This document shows, in pieces, positions 36,482 through 44,227 of a DNA stretch of 44,862 nt. Both the position numbers and the translations under genes were made by a program. Position 1 is the stretch's first letter, and every line of letters begins with the position of its first letter. This DNA comes from a virus, in IMG/VR virus record IMGVR_UViG_3300043409_000654, positions 1 through 44,862 of that record. One strand, 5' to 3'. Under the pieces are notes generated by a model that saw only the letters and a list, made by a program, of their open reading frames with translations, ran no database searches and was not told the DNA's origin.

Positions 36482-37576
36482 GTGACGATCCAGACCGACC
36501 ACCCAGCAGATACGCTGACGCCCTCGACCGGCACTCTCAAGGTGTCCGGGATTACTGAGGTCACCGGCTCGATCAAGCTGGATGGCTCGTCTTCTGGTGT
36601 TGTCACGATCCAGCCCGCTGCCGCGGCGGGCACCTACACGTTGACGCTTCCGACCACGGACGGCGCGGCGAGCGAGTTTCTTCAGACGGACGGCTCTGGA
36701 GTGCTGACTTGGGCCGCAGCCAGCGGGTCGGGCACGGTCACAAGCGTCAGCTTTACCGGAGGCATCGTTTCCGTTGCCAACCCCACGACCACCCCGGCGT
36801 TCACGGTTGCGGGAACCTCTGGCGGCATCCCGTATTTCTCGGGCGCAACCACTTGGGCAACCTCTGCGGCCCTTGCGGCTAACGCTCTGGTTGTGGGCGG
36901 CGGCGCGGGTGTGGCCCCGGCCACGGTCACTACCGGAACGGGTGTTGTTACGGCTCTGGGCGTCAATACCGGGACCGCAGGCGCGTTTGTTGTCAATGGC
37001 GGCGATCTTGGCACACCCTCGTCCGGCACCGTCACCAACCTGACCGGCACGGCATCGATCAACATCAACGGGACCGTCGGCGCAACAACGCCTGCTGCCG
37101 GGTCGTTCACCACGTTGGGTTTGACCGGCGTAAAATATAGCGCGGCGGGGTCGGCGCAGGGCGCGGCGATCACAGACTATTTCACTTCTACAATCTCGCT
37201 TGACGCAAGCAGCCTCTATGAAATTGACGCGGTTGCCTATTTCCTGAAAACCACAGCAGGCACAGTAATTTGGACGTGGGCCTTTAGCTCTGCGCCCGAC
37301 GTTATCTCCAGTTTTTATACTGGAACCCCTACCTCTGGTTTCACGACAACGACGATCACGGGCAACCAAGTGACCGCTCAAGCCCACGTGCAGACGGCGA
37401 CAACAATGGCTCACGCAGCCAGCGGTTCGCTAACCACCGCAGTTTATCATCTATTCCGGTTTAGGGTGATGGTCGAGACAAACGGCGCGACCACGATACA
37501 GCTACGCTCGACCCAGAGCGCAGGAACGCTGACGCCGCAAGCCGGGTCGTATATGCGCGCCACGAAGGTGCTATAA
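36482..37576 (+). CDS. Tail fiber protein
   Basis: A 364-residue Gly/Thr/Ala-rich protein with typical fiber strands (GTYTLTLPTTDGAASEFLQT near the N terminus) and a module LTGTASININGTVGATTP that is nearly identical to one in the fiber at 39177-40472. The C-terminal 150 residues are a distinct domain (YSAAGSAQGAAITDYFTSTI onward), probably a beta-sandwich head. GTG 36482 follows the upstream stop directly. Confidence 0.8.
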   Translation: MTIQTDHPADTLTPSTGTLKVSGITEVTGSIKLDGSSSGVVTIQPAAAAGTYTLTLPTTDGAASEFLQTDGSGVLTWAAASGSGTVTSVSFTGGIVSVANPTTTPAFTVAGTSGGIPYFSGATTWATSAALAANALVVGGGAGVAPATVTTGTGVVTALGVNTGTAGAFVVNGGDLGTPSSGTVTNLTGTASININGTVGATTPAAGSFTTLGLTGVKYSAAGSAQGAAITDYFTSTISLDASSLYEIDAVAYFLKTTAGTVIWTWAFSSAPDVISSFYTGTPTSGFTTTTITGNQVTAQAHVQTATTMAHAASGSLTTAVYHLFRFRVMVETNGATTIQLRSTQSAGTLTPQAGSYMRATKVL

Positions 37577-37578
37577 TC

Positions 37579-38046
37579 ATGCCCCACAGTATACGGCACA
37601 CACCAGTTTGGGTAAGTAATATGGCACAGCTAGGCCCAGTAAAGTTTCTCACCGTCCACTGCGCGGCAACGCCAGAGGGACGCCACGTGACGCACGAGCA
37701 AATCACGCAGTGGGACAAGGCCAAGTTCGGACAGACTAGCTACCACTGGGTTATCGAGCTTGATGGCTCCACGCACCGCACCCTTAAAGACGACCAGAAG
37801 GGCGCACATGTCGGCGGCGCTAACACGGGCAACATCGGCATCTGCTACATCGGCGGTGTCGATAAGAACATGAACCCCAAGGACACGCGCACCCACGCGC
37901 AAAAGAAGTCGCTCCTCACGCTCATTCGGACGTACAAGGAGCGCTATCCCGGCATCCTCATTCGCGGGCACCGCGATTGGCCGGGCGTTAAAAAGGCTTG
38001 TCCCAGCTTCGATGTCGATAGCTGGCTCGCTGAAACAGGAGATTGA
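37579..38046 (+). CDS. T7 lysozyme-like N-acetylmuramoyl-L-alanine amidase (endolysin)
   Basis: A 155-residue endolysin of the amidase_2 family, close to T7 lysozyme in length and layout. It cuts the amide bond between muramic acid and L-alanine. Visible are TVHCAAT (zinc ligand H27), YHWVIELDG (Y55), GNIGICYIGG, and RGHRDWPGVKKACPSFD with H131, K139 and C141; these match H17, Y46, H122, K128 and C130 of T7. ATG 37579 has AAGGTG eight bases upstream; ATG 37621 is also possible. It opens the lysis block. T7 lysozyme also inhibits its RNA polymerase, but no such polymerase is seen here. Confidence 0.93.
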   Translation: MPHSIRHTPVWVSNMAQLGPVKFLTVHCAATPEGRHVTHEQITQWDKAKFGQTSYHWVIELDGSTHRTLKDDQKGAHVGGANTGNIGICYIGGVDKNMNPKDTRTHAQKKSLLTLIRTYKERYPGILIRGHRDWPGVKKACPSFDVDSWLAETGD

Positions 38047-38048
38047 TT

Positions 38049-38216
38049 ATGTTGAACGTGATTGTAGCCCGGCTCAAGGAACCTTCGACGTATGCTGGCT
38101 TCGCTGGCATTGCGCTTGCGGTGGGCGTCTCGGCCCCACTCTTCACGGCAGTTACCACATTTGTAGCTGCCGCTGCGGGCCTCGTTGCTGTCTTTGTGGC
38201 TGAAAAGAAAGCCTGA
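38049..38216 (+). CDS. Holin-like small membrane protein
   Basis: A 55-residue protein with two probable membrane segments, at about residues 14-30 (YAGFAGIALAVGVSAPLF) and 33-50 (AVTTFVAAAAGLVAVFV), and a charged end EKKA. Position between amidase and spanin genes suits a class II holin, which would permeabilise the inner membrane and release the endolysin. ATG 38049 follows GGAGATTGATT and the stop overlaps the next ATG (TGATG). Confidence 0.65.
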   Translation: MLNVIVARLKEPSTYAGFAGIALAVGVSAPLFTAVTTFVAAAAGLVAVFVAEKKA

Positions 38217-38434
38217 TGATCCGCCTACTGGCGTCCCTGTTTGGGTTTCTGGACAAGCTGTTTGGCCTGTTTCGGGACGGTAAATTGCAAGAGCAGGGGC
38301 GTCAGCAGGCTATTAAGGAGGCGAACGATGAGATCAACCGGCAAGTGGAACTGGGCGAAGCCGCTCTTGCTGTTCCCGATCCTGTTCGTGACGAACGCCT
38401 GCGTAACCGCTTCGACCGTTCCCATAGCAAGTAG
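38216..38434 (+). CDS. Rz-like inner-membrane spanin (probable)
   Basis: A 72-residue protein with an N-terminal hydrophobic/amphipathic segment (LLASLFGFLDKLFGLF, 4-19) followed by a charged, coiled-coil-like helix (QEQGRQQAIKEANDEINRQV) that would face the periplasm. This matches a small i-spanin. The second half of the gene contains the start of the lipoprotein gene 38328-38564 in another frame, the classic nested arrangement. Short length for an Rz makes this a moderate assignment. Confidence 0.6.
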   Translation: MIRLLASLFGFLDKLFGLFRDGKLQEQGRQQAIKEANDEINRQVELGEAALAVPDPVRDERLRNRFDRSHSK

Positions 38435-38564
38435 CTATTGCCGTATCGCCAAACCAATCACCTACGATACTGTTAAAGACACTCAAGATACGGTAAAGCA
38501 GGTCGAAGAGCATAATTCTGCATGGGTGTGCATTTGCGAGAGCGACTGCCCTAAAGCTCCCTAA
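38328..38564 (+). CDS. Rz1-like outer-membrane lipoprotein spanin, nested start
   Basis: A 78-residue lipoprotein. The signal peptide KPLLLFPILFVTNAC ends at the modified cysteine (C25); the lipobox TNAC is loose. The mature part has DTVKDTQDTVKQVEEHNSAW and VCICESDC, like small o-spanins. ATG 38328 is preceded by AAGGAGGCGAACG, a perfect ribosome site, and lies inside the Rz-like gene in a different frame, sharing 107 bases. Together the two would join inner and outer membranes in the last step of Gram-negative lysis. Confidence 0.7.
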   Translation: MRSTGKWNWAKPLLLFPILFVTNACVTASTVPIASSYCRIAKPITYDTVKDTQDTVKQVEEHNSAWVCICESDCPKAP

Positions 38565-38588
38565 CACTGGAAGGAAAGGAGAGGGTAT

Positions 38589-39167
38589 ATGTTCGGTTTC
38601 TCTCCTTTTGCCGATACTCCTTTCGCCGCAATCCCTACGAGTAGTAGCGGAGCAATCAGCGTAACCCTCACGGGGGTCAGTGCCGCAGGCACCCTCGGTA
38701 CTGCTACAGTTACCGGCCTAGCACGCGTAACCCTCATCGGCGTTTCCGCCGCAGGTACTCTGGGCACCGTAACTGCAACTGTAGCAGTACCAGCCGACGT
38801 AACCCTTACCGGCGTTTCCGCCGCAGGCACCCTCGGTACTGCTACAGTTACCGGCCTAGCACGCGTAACCCTCACGGGGGTAAGCGCCTCTGGCACCCTC
38901 GGTACAGTTTCAGTTAGCTTCCCCGTTAATGTGGTTCTCACTGGGGTCAGTGCCAGCGGCACCCTTGACACCGTTACAGTTACCACAGCTGGGGTGGTAT
39001 ATCTTACTGGCGTGCAAGCGCTCGGTCTGATATCTAATGTCCTTGTTTGGGGGCAGATTAATAGCGATCAGACCCCCAACTGGCAGTCTATTGATGATTC
39101 CCAGACCGAAAACTGGGTGCAAGTTGTAGACGGCAACACAGTGACTTGGGTTCAAATCCCGACGTAA
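38589..39167 (+). CDS. Repeat-containing fiber or tail protein
   Basis: A 192-residue protein built of repeated VTLTGVSAAGTLGT-type beta units (about seven) followed by a domain WQSIDDSQTENWVQVVDGNT rich in Trp, Asn and Gln. It looks like a tail fiber or tail-tip component. A perfect 55-bp direct repeat (38682 and 38820) lies within the repeat units. ATG 38589 follows AAAGGAGAGGGTAT, a strong ribosome site. Confidence 0.75.
   Translation: MFGFSPFADTPFAAIPTSSSGAISVTLTGVSAAGTLGTATVTGLARVTLIGVSAAGTLGTVTATVAVPADVTLTGVSAAGTLGTATVTGLARVTLTGVSASGTLGTVSVSFPVNVVLTGVSASGTLDTVTVTTAGVVYLTGVQALGLISNVLVWGQINSDQTPNWQSIDDSQTENWVQVVDGNTVTWVQIPT
38682..38736. repeat. 55-bp direct repeat, first copy
   Basis: Identical to 38820-38874, 138 bases apart, in the same frame of the repeat protein. 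It encodes the AAGTLGTATVTGLARVTL portion. Recombination between the copies would change the number of units. Confidence 0.95.
38820..38874. repeat. 55-bp direct repeat, second copy
   Basis: Second copy of the 38682-38736 segment, in the same reading frame of the repeat protein. Confidence 0.95.
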
Positions 39168-39176
39168 GGAACGAAG

Positions 39177-40472
39177 ATGGCTAGTACATATAGCAACCTC
39201 AAAGTCCAGTTGATGGCAACGGGTGAGAACTCGACGACTTGGGGCAATGTTACTAACATTAACCTCGGTACTGCTATTGAGGAAGCCATCACGGGCTCGG
39301 CAGACGTTGCCTTCTCCAGCGCTAACGTGACGCTTACGCTTACGGATACCAATGCTACGCAGACTGCGCGCAACCTGCGCCTTAACCTGACGGGTACCGC
39401 CACTGCGGGTTATAACCTCGTCGTGCCAGCCATCGAAAAAGCATATATTGTCAACAACGGCACTGACGGCACGGTCACGGTAAAGAACGCCACCGGTACT
39501 GGTATTGCGGTTCCGACGGGTAAGACGATGTGGGTGTTCAATGACGGCACGAACGTCAAGGACGTCGTTACTCACCTCTCGTCTCTTTCCTTGGGGACCG
39601 CGCTCGTCGCCACTGGCGGCGGTACCGGCCAGAACGTCTATGCAGTGGGCGACATACTTTACGCTTCGACGACCACGGCGCTTAGCAAGCTGGCTGACGT
39701 AGCGACGGGTAACGCACTTATCTCTGGCGGCGTGGGTGTCGCCCCATCATACGGCAAGATTGCCCTGACCACACACGTTTCGGGTACGCTGCCGGTAGCC
39801 AATGGTGGTACCGGCGTAACGACTAGCACCGGTTCGGGCAACACAGTGCTCTCAACCAGCCCGACGCTAGTAACCCCCGTTCTTGGCACGCCATCTTCCG
39901 GCACTCTCACTAGCTGTACGGGCCTACCCCTTACTACGGGTGTTACGGGTACGCTGCCTGTTGCTAACGGCGGTACCGGCGTAACGACTAGCACGGGTTC
40001 GGGTAACGTAGTTCTCTCAACCAGTCCCACGCTCGTAACCCCCGCTCTTGGTACACCGGCCTCTGGCGTAGTGACTAACCTGACCGGCACGGCCAGCATC
40101 AATATCAACGGTACGGTCGGTGCAACCACGCCTACCACTGGCGCGTTCACGCTTCTCAAGGGCACTTCGGCTACCACGACTACGGGTACGACTATCACCC
40201 CTACGTCGGCTACGACCAACCAATACACCGTAACTGCCCTCGGTTCGGGCGCTACAATCGCGGCCCCTAGCGGATCGCCCACCGACGGGCAGAAACTAAT
40301 CATCCGCATCAAGGACAACGGCACTGCTCGCGCCCTTACGTGGAACGCCACATACACAGAGAGAGGGACCACACTGCCCGCGACTACTGTAGTTGGCGAA
40401 ACTCTGTATGTAGGGTGTATTTATAACTCTGCGGCGTCTGTATGGGATGTTGTCGCGGTTACATCAGGATAA
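39177..40472 (+). CDS. Tail fiber protein with internal repeats
   Basis: A 431-residue fiber. The N-terminal part (MASTYSNLKVQLMATGENST) is a module typical of phage fiber attachment. Residues about 200-300 hold two copies of a segment with GTLPVANGGTGVTTSTGSGN and LSTSPTLVTP, often seen in phage fibers. Next is LTGTASININGTVGATTP, shared with the fiber at 36482-37576, and then a C-terminal beta domain (GQKLIIRIKDNGTARALTWN). ATG 39177 follows AAGGAACGAAG. Confidence 0.85.
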   Translation: MASTYSNLKVQLMATGENSTTWGNVTNINLGTAIEEAITGSADVAFSSANVTLTLTDTNATQTARNLRLNLTGTATAGYNLVVPAIEKAYIVNNGTDGTVTVKNATGTGIAVPTGKTMWVFNDGTNVKDVVTHLSSLSLGTALVATGGGTGQNVYAVGDILYASTTTALSKLADVATGNALISGGVGVAPSYGKIALTTHVSGTLPVANGGTGVTTSTGSGNTVLSTSPTLVTPVLGTPSSGTLTSCTGLPLTTGVTGTLPVANGGTGVTTSTGSGNVVLSTSPTLVTPALGTPASGVVTNLTGTASININGTVGATTPTTGAFTLLKGTSATTTTGTTITPTSATTNQYTVTALGSGATIAAPSGSPTDGQKLIIRIKDNGTARALTWNATYTERGTTLPATTVVGETLYVGCIYNSAASVWDVVAVTSG

Positions 40473-40475
40473 TTT

Positions 40476-41093
40476 ATGGCACAGACTTGGGCCTTTGTCG
40501 CCGCAGGCGCAGTTCAGCAGAATGCTAGTTCCGTTGTCGTCCCCGTCCCCGTTGGGTATGCCGCTGGTAATCTTCTGGTTATCTGCGTAGCAACTAGCGC
40601 TGCGGTATCTACCCCCTCTGGCTGGACTGCGATAAGCACCAACGGTGCGTACACTTCTGCGTTCTGGAAGTTTGCCTCGGCCAGCGAATCCTCAGTCACG
40701 ATAGCAGTAACCAGCGGTGCCGCAGTCATGCTGTGCTACAGCGGGATTAACAGCGCAGATACCGCCGCTACGCGGGCCTCTGGGGCTAGCGCTCCCGCCA
40801 TAACCAACACACAGACCACGACAGCAGACTTTGACCTCGTAATCTCCATGTACGGGGGCAACATAGCTAGCGGGACCTACAGTTTCTCTACCCCAGCAAG
40901 CACAACCTCTCGTGCCAGTGCTACCCCAACTTTTACTTCAAGCGCGCTGCTCGTAGTGGACGAAGCAAAAACACCGGCAGGGGTGACTACGGCTAGATCG
41001 GCTAGCGGCGGTGTCGTGGCCGCGTGGGGCGCGCTGGCGTTCTCCTTTAAACAGGGGTCGCGGGCGTCGGGTAATATGACGATGCTGTTCTAA
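40476..41093 (+). CDS. Tail-associated beta protein, unknown
   Basis: A 205-residue Ala/Thr/Ser-rich protein (AGNLLVICVATSAAVSTPSG, then WTAISTNGAYTSAFWKFASA) with beta-sandwich character and no enzymatic motif. It lies between the fiber and the large tail protein, four bases after the fiber stop. Probably a receptor-binding or fiber accessory protein; inference only. Confidence 0.65.
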   Translation: MAQTWAFVAAGAVQQNASSVVVPVPVGYAAGNLLVICVATSAAVSTPSGWTAISTNGAYTSAFWKFASASESSVTIAVTSGAAVMLCYSGINSADTAATRASGASAPAITNTQTTTADFDLVISMYGGNIASGTYSFSTPASTTSRASATPTFTSSALLVVDEAKTPAGVTTARSASGGVVAAWGALAFSFKQGSRASGNMTMLF

Positions 41094-41103
41094 GGGCTAA
41101 CTT

Positions 41104-43272
41104 ATGCCATTTATCAAGCTTCAGTTCCGACCGGGCGTCAACCGAGACCAGACGGATTATACCGGTGAGGGCGGCTGGTATGAGTGCGATAAGATACGCT
41201 TCCGTTCGGGCTTCCCCCAAAAGATCGGCGGCTGGGTAAAGTCTACCCCCACGGCGTTTACCGGTGTGTGCCGCCAGATGTGGAGTTGGATCACTACCTT
41301 TAGCGACAACTTCTTGGCGTTGGGCACCGACCAAAAAGTATATATTGAGCAGGGTGGCTACTTTAATGATATCACCCCCCTACGCACTACTAATCCGACA
41401 TACACTGGGGCTAACACCACCAACTCTATCTATACTACCAGTGGGTCGAAGACTGTAACGGTGACGCTTGCCGTTGACCCTAGCGCAGTTGTAGGTAGAT
41501 ATGCTGATATTTCGGGCGCTGTTACCACACCGTTTACAGTAGGCTTTACTAATGGGTCTGCTAATATTACGGGCGTCGGCCTCCCAGCCGTGGGCGCTTT
41601 GGTGCAGTTTGCAACTACTGGGGCATTACCGACAAACTTTACTACTGGCGCTAATTATTATGTAGTATCCAACACATCTGGCACTACAATTACGGTTGCT
41701 GTTAGTGCTGGCGGTACTCCTATTGTGGCAGGTAGTGCAGGATCGGGCACACAGACGCTAACGGGTACTATTGGTGGCATCCCTGTGTCTGAGTTTAACA
41801 CTACGCATCTTATTACTACGGCTGGTACCCCAGCTAATTCGTTTACGTATACTACAACCACAGCAGCTACATCTACTGTATCTGCTACCGGTGGCGCAGG
41901 GATTACAGTAAGTTTTGAAATCGAACCCGGTAACGCGATTGCTGTAATAGGTTCCGGCTGGGGTATCGGCGGTTGGGGGCGTGACTCTTGGGGTCTAGGT
42001 GCATCCGGTTCTACTTACTATCTTCCGCAGCGTGATTGGTGGTTCGATAACTTCGACAACGACCTTGTGATGAACATCCGCAACGGTGCGCCCTACTACT
42101 GGGAACGGGGGGCAACAGACGACCCCACCACAGCTTTGGCTACCCACGCAATAACGCTTCAGGCGTATGCTACATCGCAGGGGTACAGCGCCAACGACGT
42201 CCCCATCCAAGTTATGCAGCTTATGGTCTCGCAGCAGGATAAGCACCTGCTGGCTTTCGGGGCCGTGCCCTTTGGTAGTGTGAGCACTGCGGATTTTGAT
42301 CCCCTGCTTATCCGCTGGGCATCTCAAGATAGCCCCGGCGAGTGGGGGCCAACAACAATTAACAGCGCTGGTTTCCTACGCGTTTCGCGGGGTTCTCGTA
42401 TCGTACGCGGCCTAGCCACTCGGCAGGAAATCTTGGTCTGGACAGACACTAACCTCTACACGTTACAGTTCCTTGGGACGACTGACGTCTTCGGGCTTCA
42501 GGAATACGCAGACAACATTTCGGTCGCCTCCCCCCGGTGCATGATTTCTGCAGCTAATGTTACCTACTGGATGGGCCAAGACAAGTTCTACGCCTACACG
42601 GGCCGGGTCGAGACGCTCCCCTGCACCTTGCGTAACCATGTGTTTATGAATATCAATTTCGACCAGTCGGATCAGATTATCTGCGGCACTAACGAGCAGT
42701 GGAACGAAGTCTGGTGGTTCTATCCCACTGCGGACTCTAACTGGAACAATGCTTACGTAGTATACAACTACCTAGATAAGGTCTGGTATTATGGGTCTAT
42801 TGAGCGCACGGCGTGGCTTGATACCCCGCTGCGCCACTGGCCTTCCGCTGCTACTAGCAATAGTACCACGTATACTGACGGTTATTTGTATAACCACGAG
42901 GATGGGGTAGACGACGACGCGGTGGCTATGGAAGCCTATATCCAGTCGAACGACTTCGACCTTGAAGACGGTGAACAGTTCATGCTCTCCCGGCGCATCA
43001 TCCCCGATATCGATTTTGATGGGTCCGACACTTCGCCAACACCGGAAGTCACCCTCGAAGTGCGGAGCCGGAACTTCCCCGGCAACGCGTTTAACACGAA
43101 CACCGACGATACTGCGCAAGTTACGCAGACCTCAGTAGGTGCCTACACCGGACAAGTCTTTATGCGTATCCGGGCCCGCCAGATGGCGCTTAAGATCAAA
43201 TCCGAGAACCTTGGTGTCCAGTGGCAGCTTGGCAGTCCGCGTATTGACGTGCGGCAGGACGGCAAGAGATAA
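41104..43272 (+). CDS. Large tail hub protein, gp10/TtpB-like
   Basis: A 722-residue tail protein. The N terminus (QFRPGVNRDQTDYTGEGGWY, then FPQKIGGW) and the body with repeated beta-propeller-like units (DVFGLQEYADNISVASPRCM, WYYGSIERTAW and others) resemble P22 gp10-type stabilisation or tube B proteins of short-tailed phages. A Thr/Gly-rich insertion (about residues 95-270) separates the N-terminal part from the rest and explains its larger size. ATG 41104 follows GGGCTAACTT. It probably forms part of the tail below the adaptor. Confidence 0.75.
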   Translation: MPFIKLQFRPGVNRDQTDYTGEGGWYECDKIRFRSGFPQKIGGWVKSTPTAFTGVCRQMWSWITTFSDNFLALGTDQKVYIEQGGYFNDITPLRTTNPTYTGANTTNSIYTTSGSKTVTVTLAVDPSAVVGRYADISGAVTTPFTVGFTNGSANITGVGLPAVGALVQFATTGALPTNFTTGANYYVVSNTSGTTITVAVSAGGTPIVAGSAGSGTQTLTGTIGGIPVSEFNTTHLITTAGTPANSFTYTTTTAATSTVSATGGAGITVSFEIEPGNAIAVIGSGWGIGGWGRDSWGLGASGSTYYLPQRDWWFDNFDNDLVMNIRNGAPYYWERGATDDPTTALATHAITLQAYATSQGYSANDVPIQVMQLMVSQQDKHLLAFGAVPFGSVSTADFDPLLIRWASQDSPGEWGPTTINSAGFLRVSRGSRIVRGLATRQEILVWTDTNLYTLQFLGTTDVFGLQEYADNISVASPRCMISAANVTYWMGQDKFYAYTGRVETLPCTLRNHVFMNINFDQSDQIICGTNEQWNEVWWFYPTADSNWNNAYVVYNYLDKVWYYGSIERTAWLDTPLRHWPSAATSNSTTYTDGYLYNHEDGVDDDAVAMEAYIQSNDFDLEDGEQFMLSRRIIPDIDFDGSDTSPTPEVTLEVRSRNFPGNAFNTNTDDTAQVTQTSVGAYTGQVFMRIRARQMALKIKSENLGVQWQLGSPRIDVRQDGKR

Positions 43273-43275
43273 CAT

Positions 43276-44223
43276 ATGGCACTCGATAAGTTCCGAGCTT
43301 CTCCGCTACCCAACCCACCAGCGCAGTGGGACCCGCAGTATGGGCGGCAACTCATCCGCGTGCTCGAAAACTACTTCTCGCAGCTAGACTCGAACGCGGC
43401 TAACCATGCGTCAAAGTACACCGCTAACGAGTTTGTGGGTGGGAGTTTTAGCGGTACTTCGATAACTGCTACTGACGTAGATACCGTTACGCTGGAAGCT
43501 CTAGCAGCTACTATAGGTTACGAGCGCGCCAGCGGCGTGTGGACCGATGCGCTAATCTCCTACGGGCACCGTAACGGACGGCAGACATCCGAAGATATCA
43601 TGGTCGGTAATCTATTTGCCACTAACCTCTATGGTGACGGTAAAAACATAAACGTGCCGTACAACCAGATTGTAAGTACAGACAATCAGACCCTGTCCGC
43701 TATCGACCTAGCTGTAGCCGTAACGTATACTAGCACTGATTTCCCCGACGGTATTAGCGTAGTTAGTAGCTCGCGCATCACGTTTGCCGCTGCCGGTATT
43801 TATTTGATTACATTTAGCTTGCAGTTCACTAGTGATAGCACGGGCACGGAAATAGTTGATGTTTGGTTCCGCAAAAACGGTACTGACGTCGCGGGTTCTA
43901 ATAGCCGATTCAGTATGCCCGCGCGCAAAAGTGCCGGTGTTAAGTCTGCACTTGTCGCTGTTACACCATATAACATCAGCCTAGCTGCTAACGACTATGT
44001 CGAGATTATGTGGGGTTCGACCGCTACTACGACGAGCCTTAGCGCCTTTAGCGCCATAAGCTATTCGGCGGGCGTCACGCCCGCTATACCATCTACTCCA
44101 TCTGCTATTGTCTCAGTCGATTTCGTCTCAGCTAAGTTCCCAGCGCCAACTTACGTTGCGCCACTTCCGGTATTTGGTTTTGGGCAAATTGGCGCTATAA
44201 GCGTTCGTACGAACAGAGGATAA
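43276..44223 (+). CDS. Tail fiber-like protein
   Basis: A 315-residue protein. The start (ASPLPNPPAQWDPQYGRQLI and RVLENYFSQLDS) is an N-terminal motif common after gp10-like genes and could attach to the tail. The second half (AAGIYLITFSLQFTSDSTGT and FRKNGTDVAGS) looks like a C1q/TNF-like jelly-roll, often a trimeric receptor-binding domain. ATG 43276 lies four bases after the upstream stop. Confidence 0.75.
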   Translation: MALDKFRASPLPNPPAQWDPQYGRQLIRVLENYFSQLDSNAANHASKYTANEFVGGSFSGTSITATDVDTVTLEALAATIGYERASGVWTDALISYGHRNGRQTSEDIMVGNLFATNLYGDGKNINVPYNQIVSTDNQTLSAIDLAVAVTYTSTDFPDGISVVSSSRITFAAAGIYLITFSLQFTSDSTGTEIVDVWFRKNGTDVAGSNSRFSMPARKSAGVKSALVAVTPYNISLAANDYVEIMWGSTATTTSLSAFSAISYSAGVTPAIPSTPSAIVSVDFVSAKFPAPTYVAPLPVFGFGQIGAISVRTNRG

Positions 44224-44227
44224 ACTG

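Noticed and set aside
36209-37414. 401-residue minus-strand frame opposite fiber genes
   Set aside because: Arg/Gly/Cys-rich shadow produced by GC-rich codons of the fiber genes.
34662-40472. Diversity-generating retroelement acting on fibers
   Set aside because: No reverse transcriptase and no template repeat with adenine-specific changes was seen.
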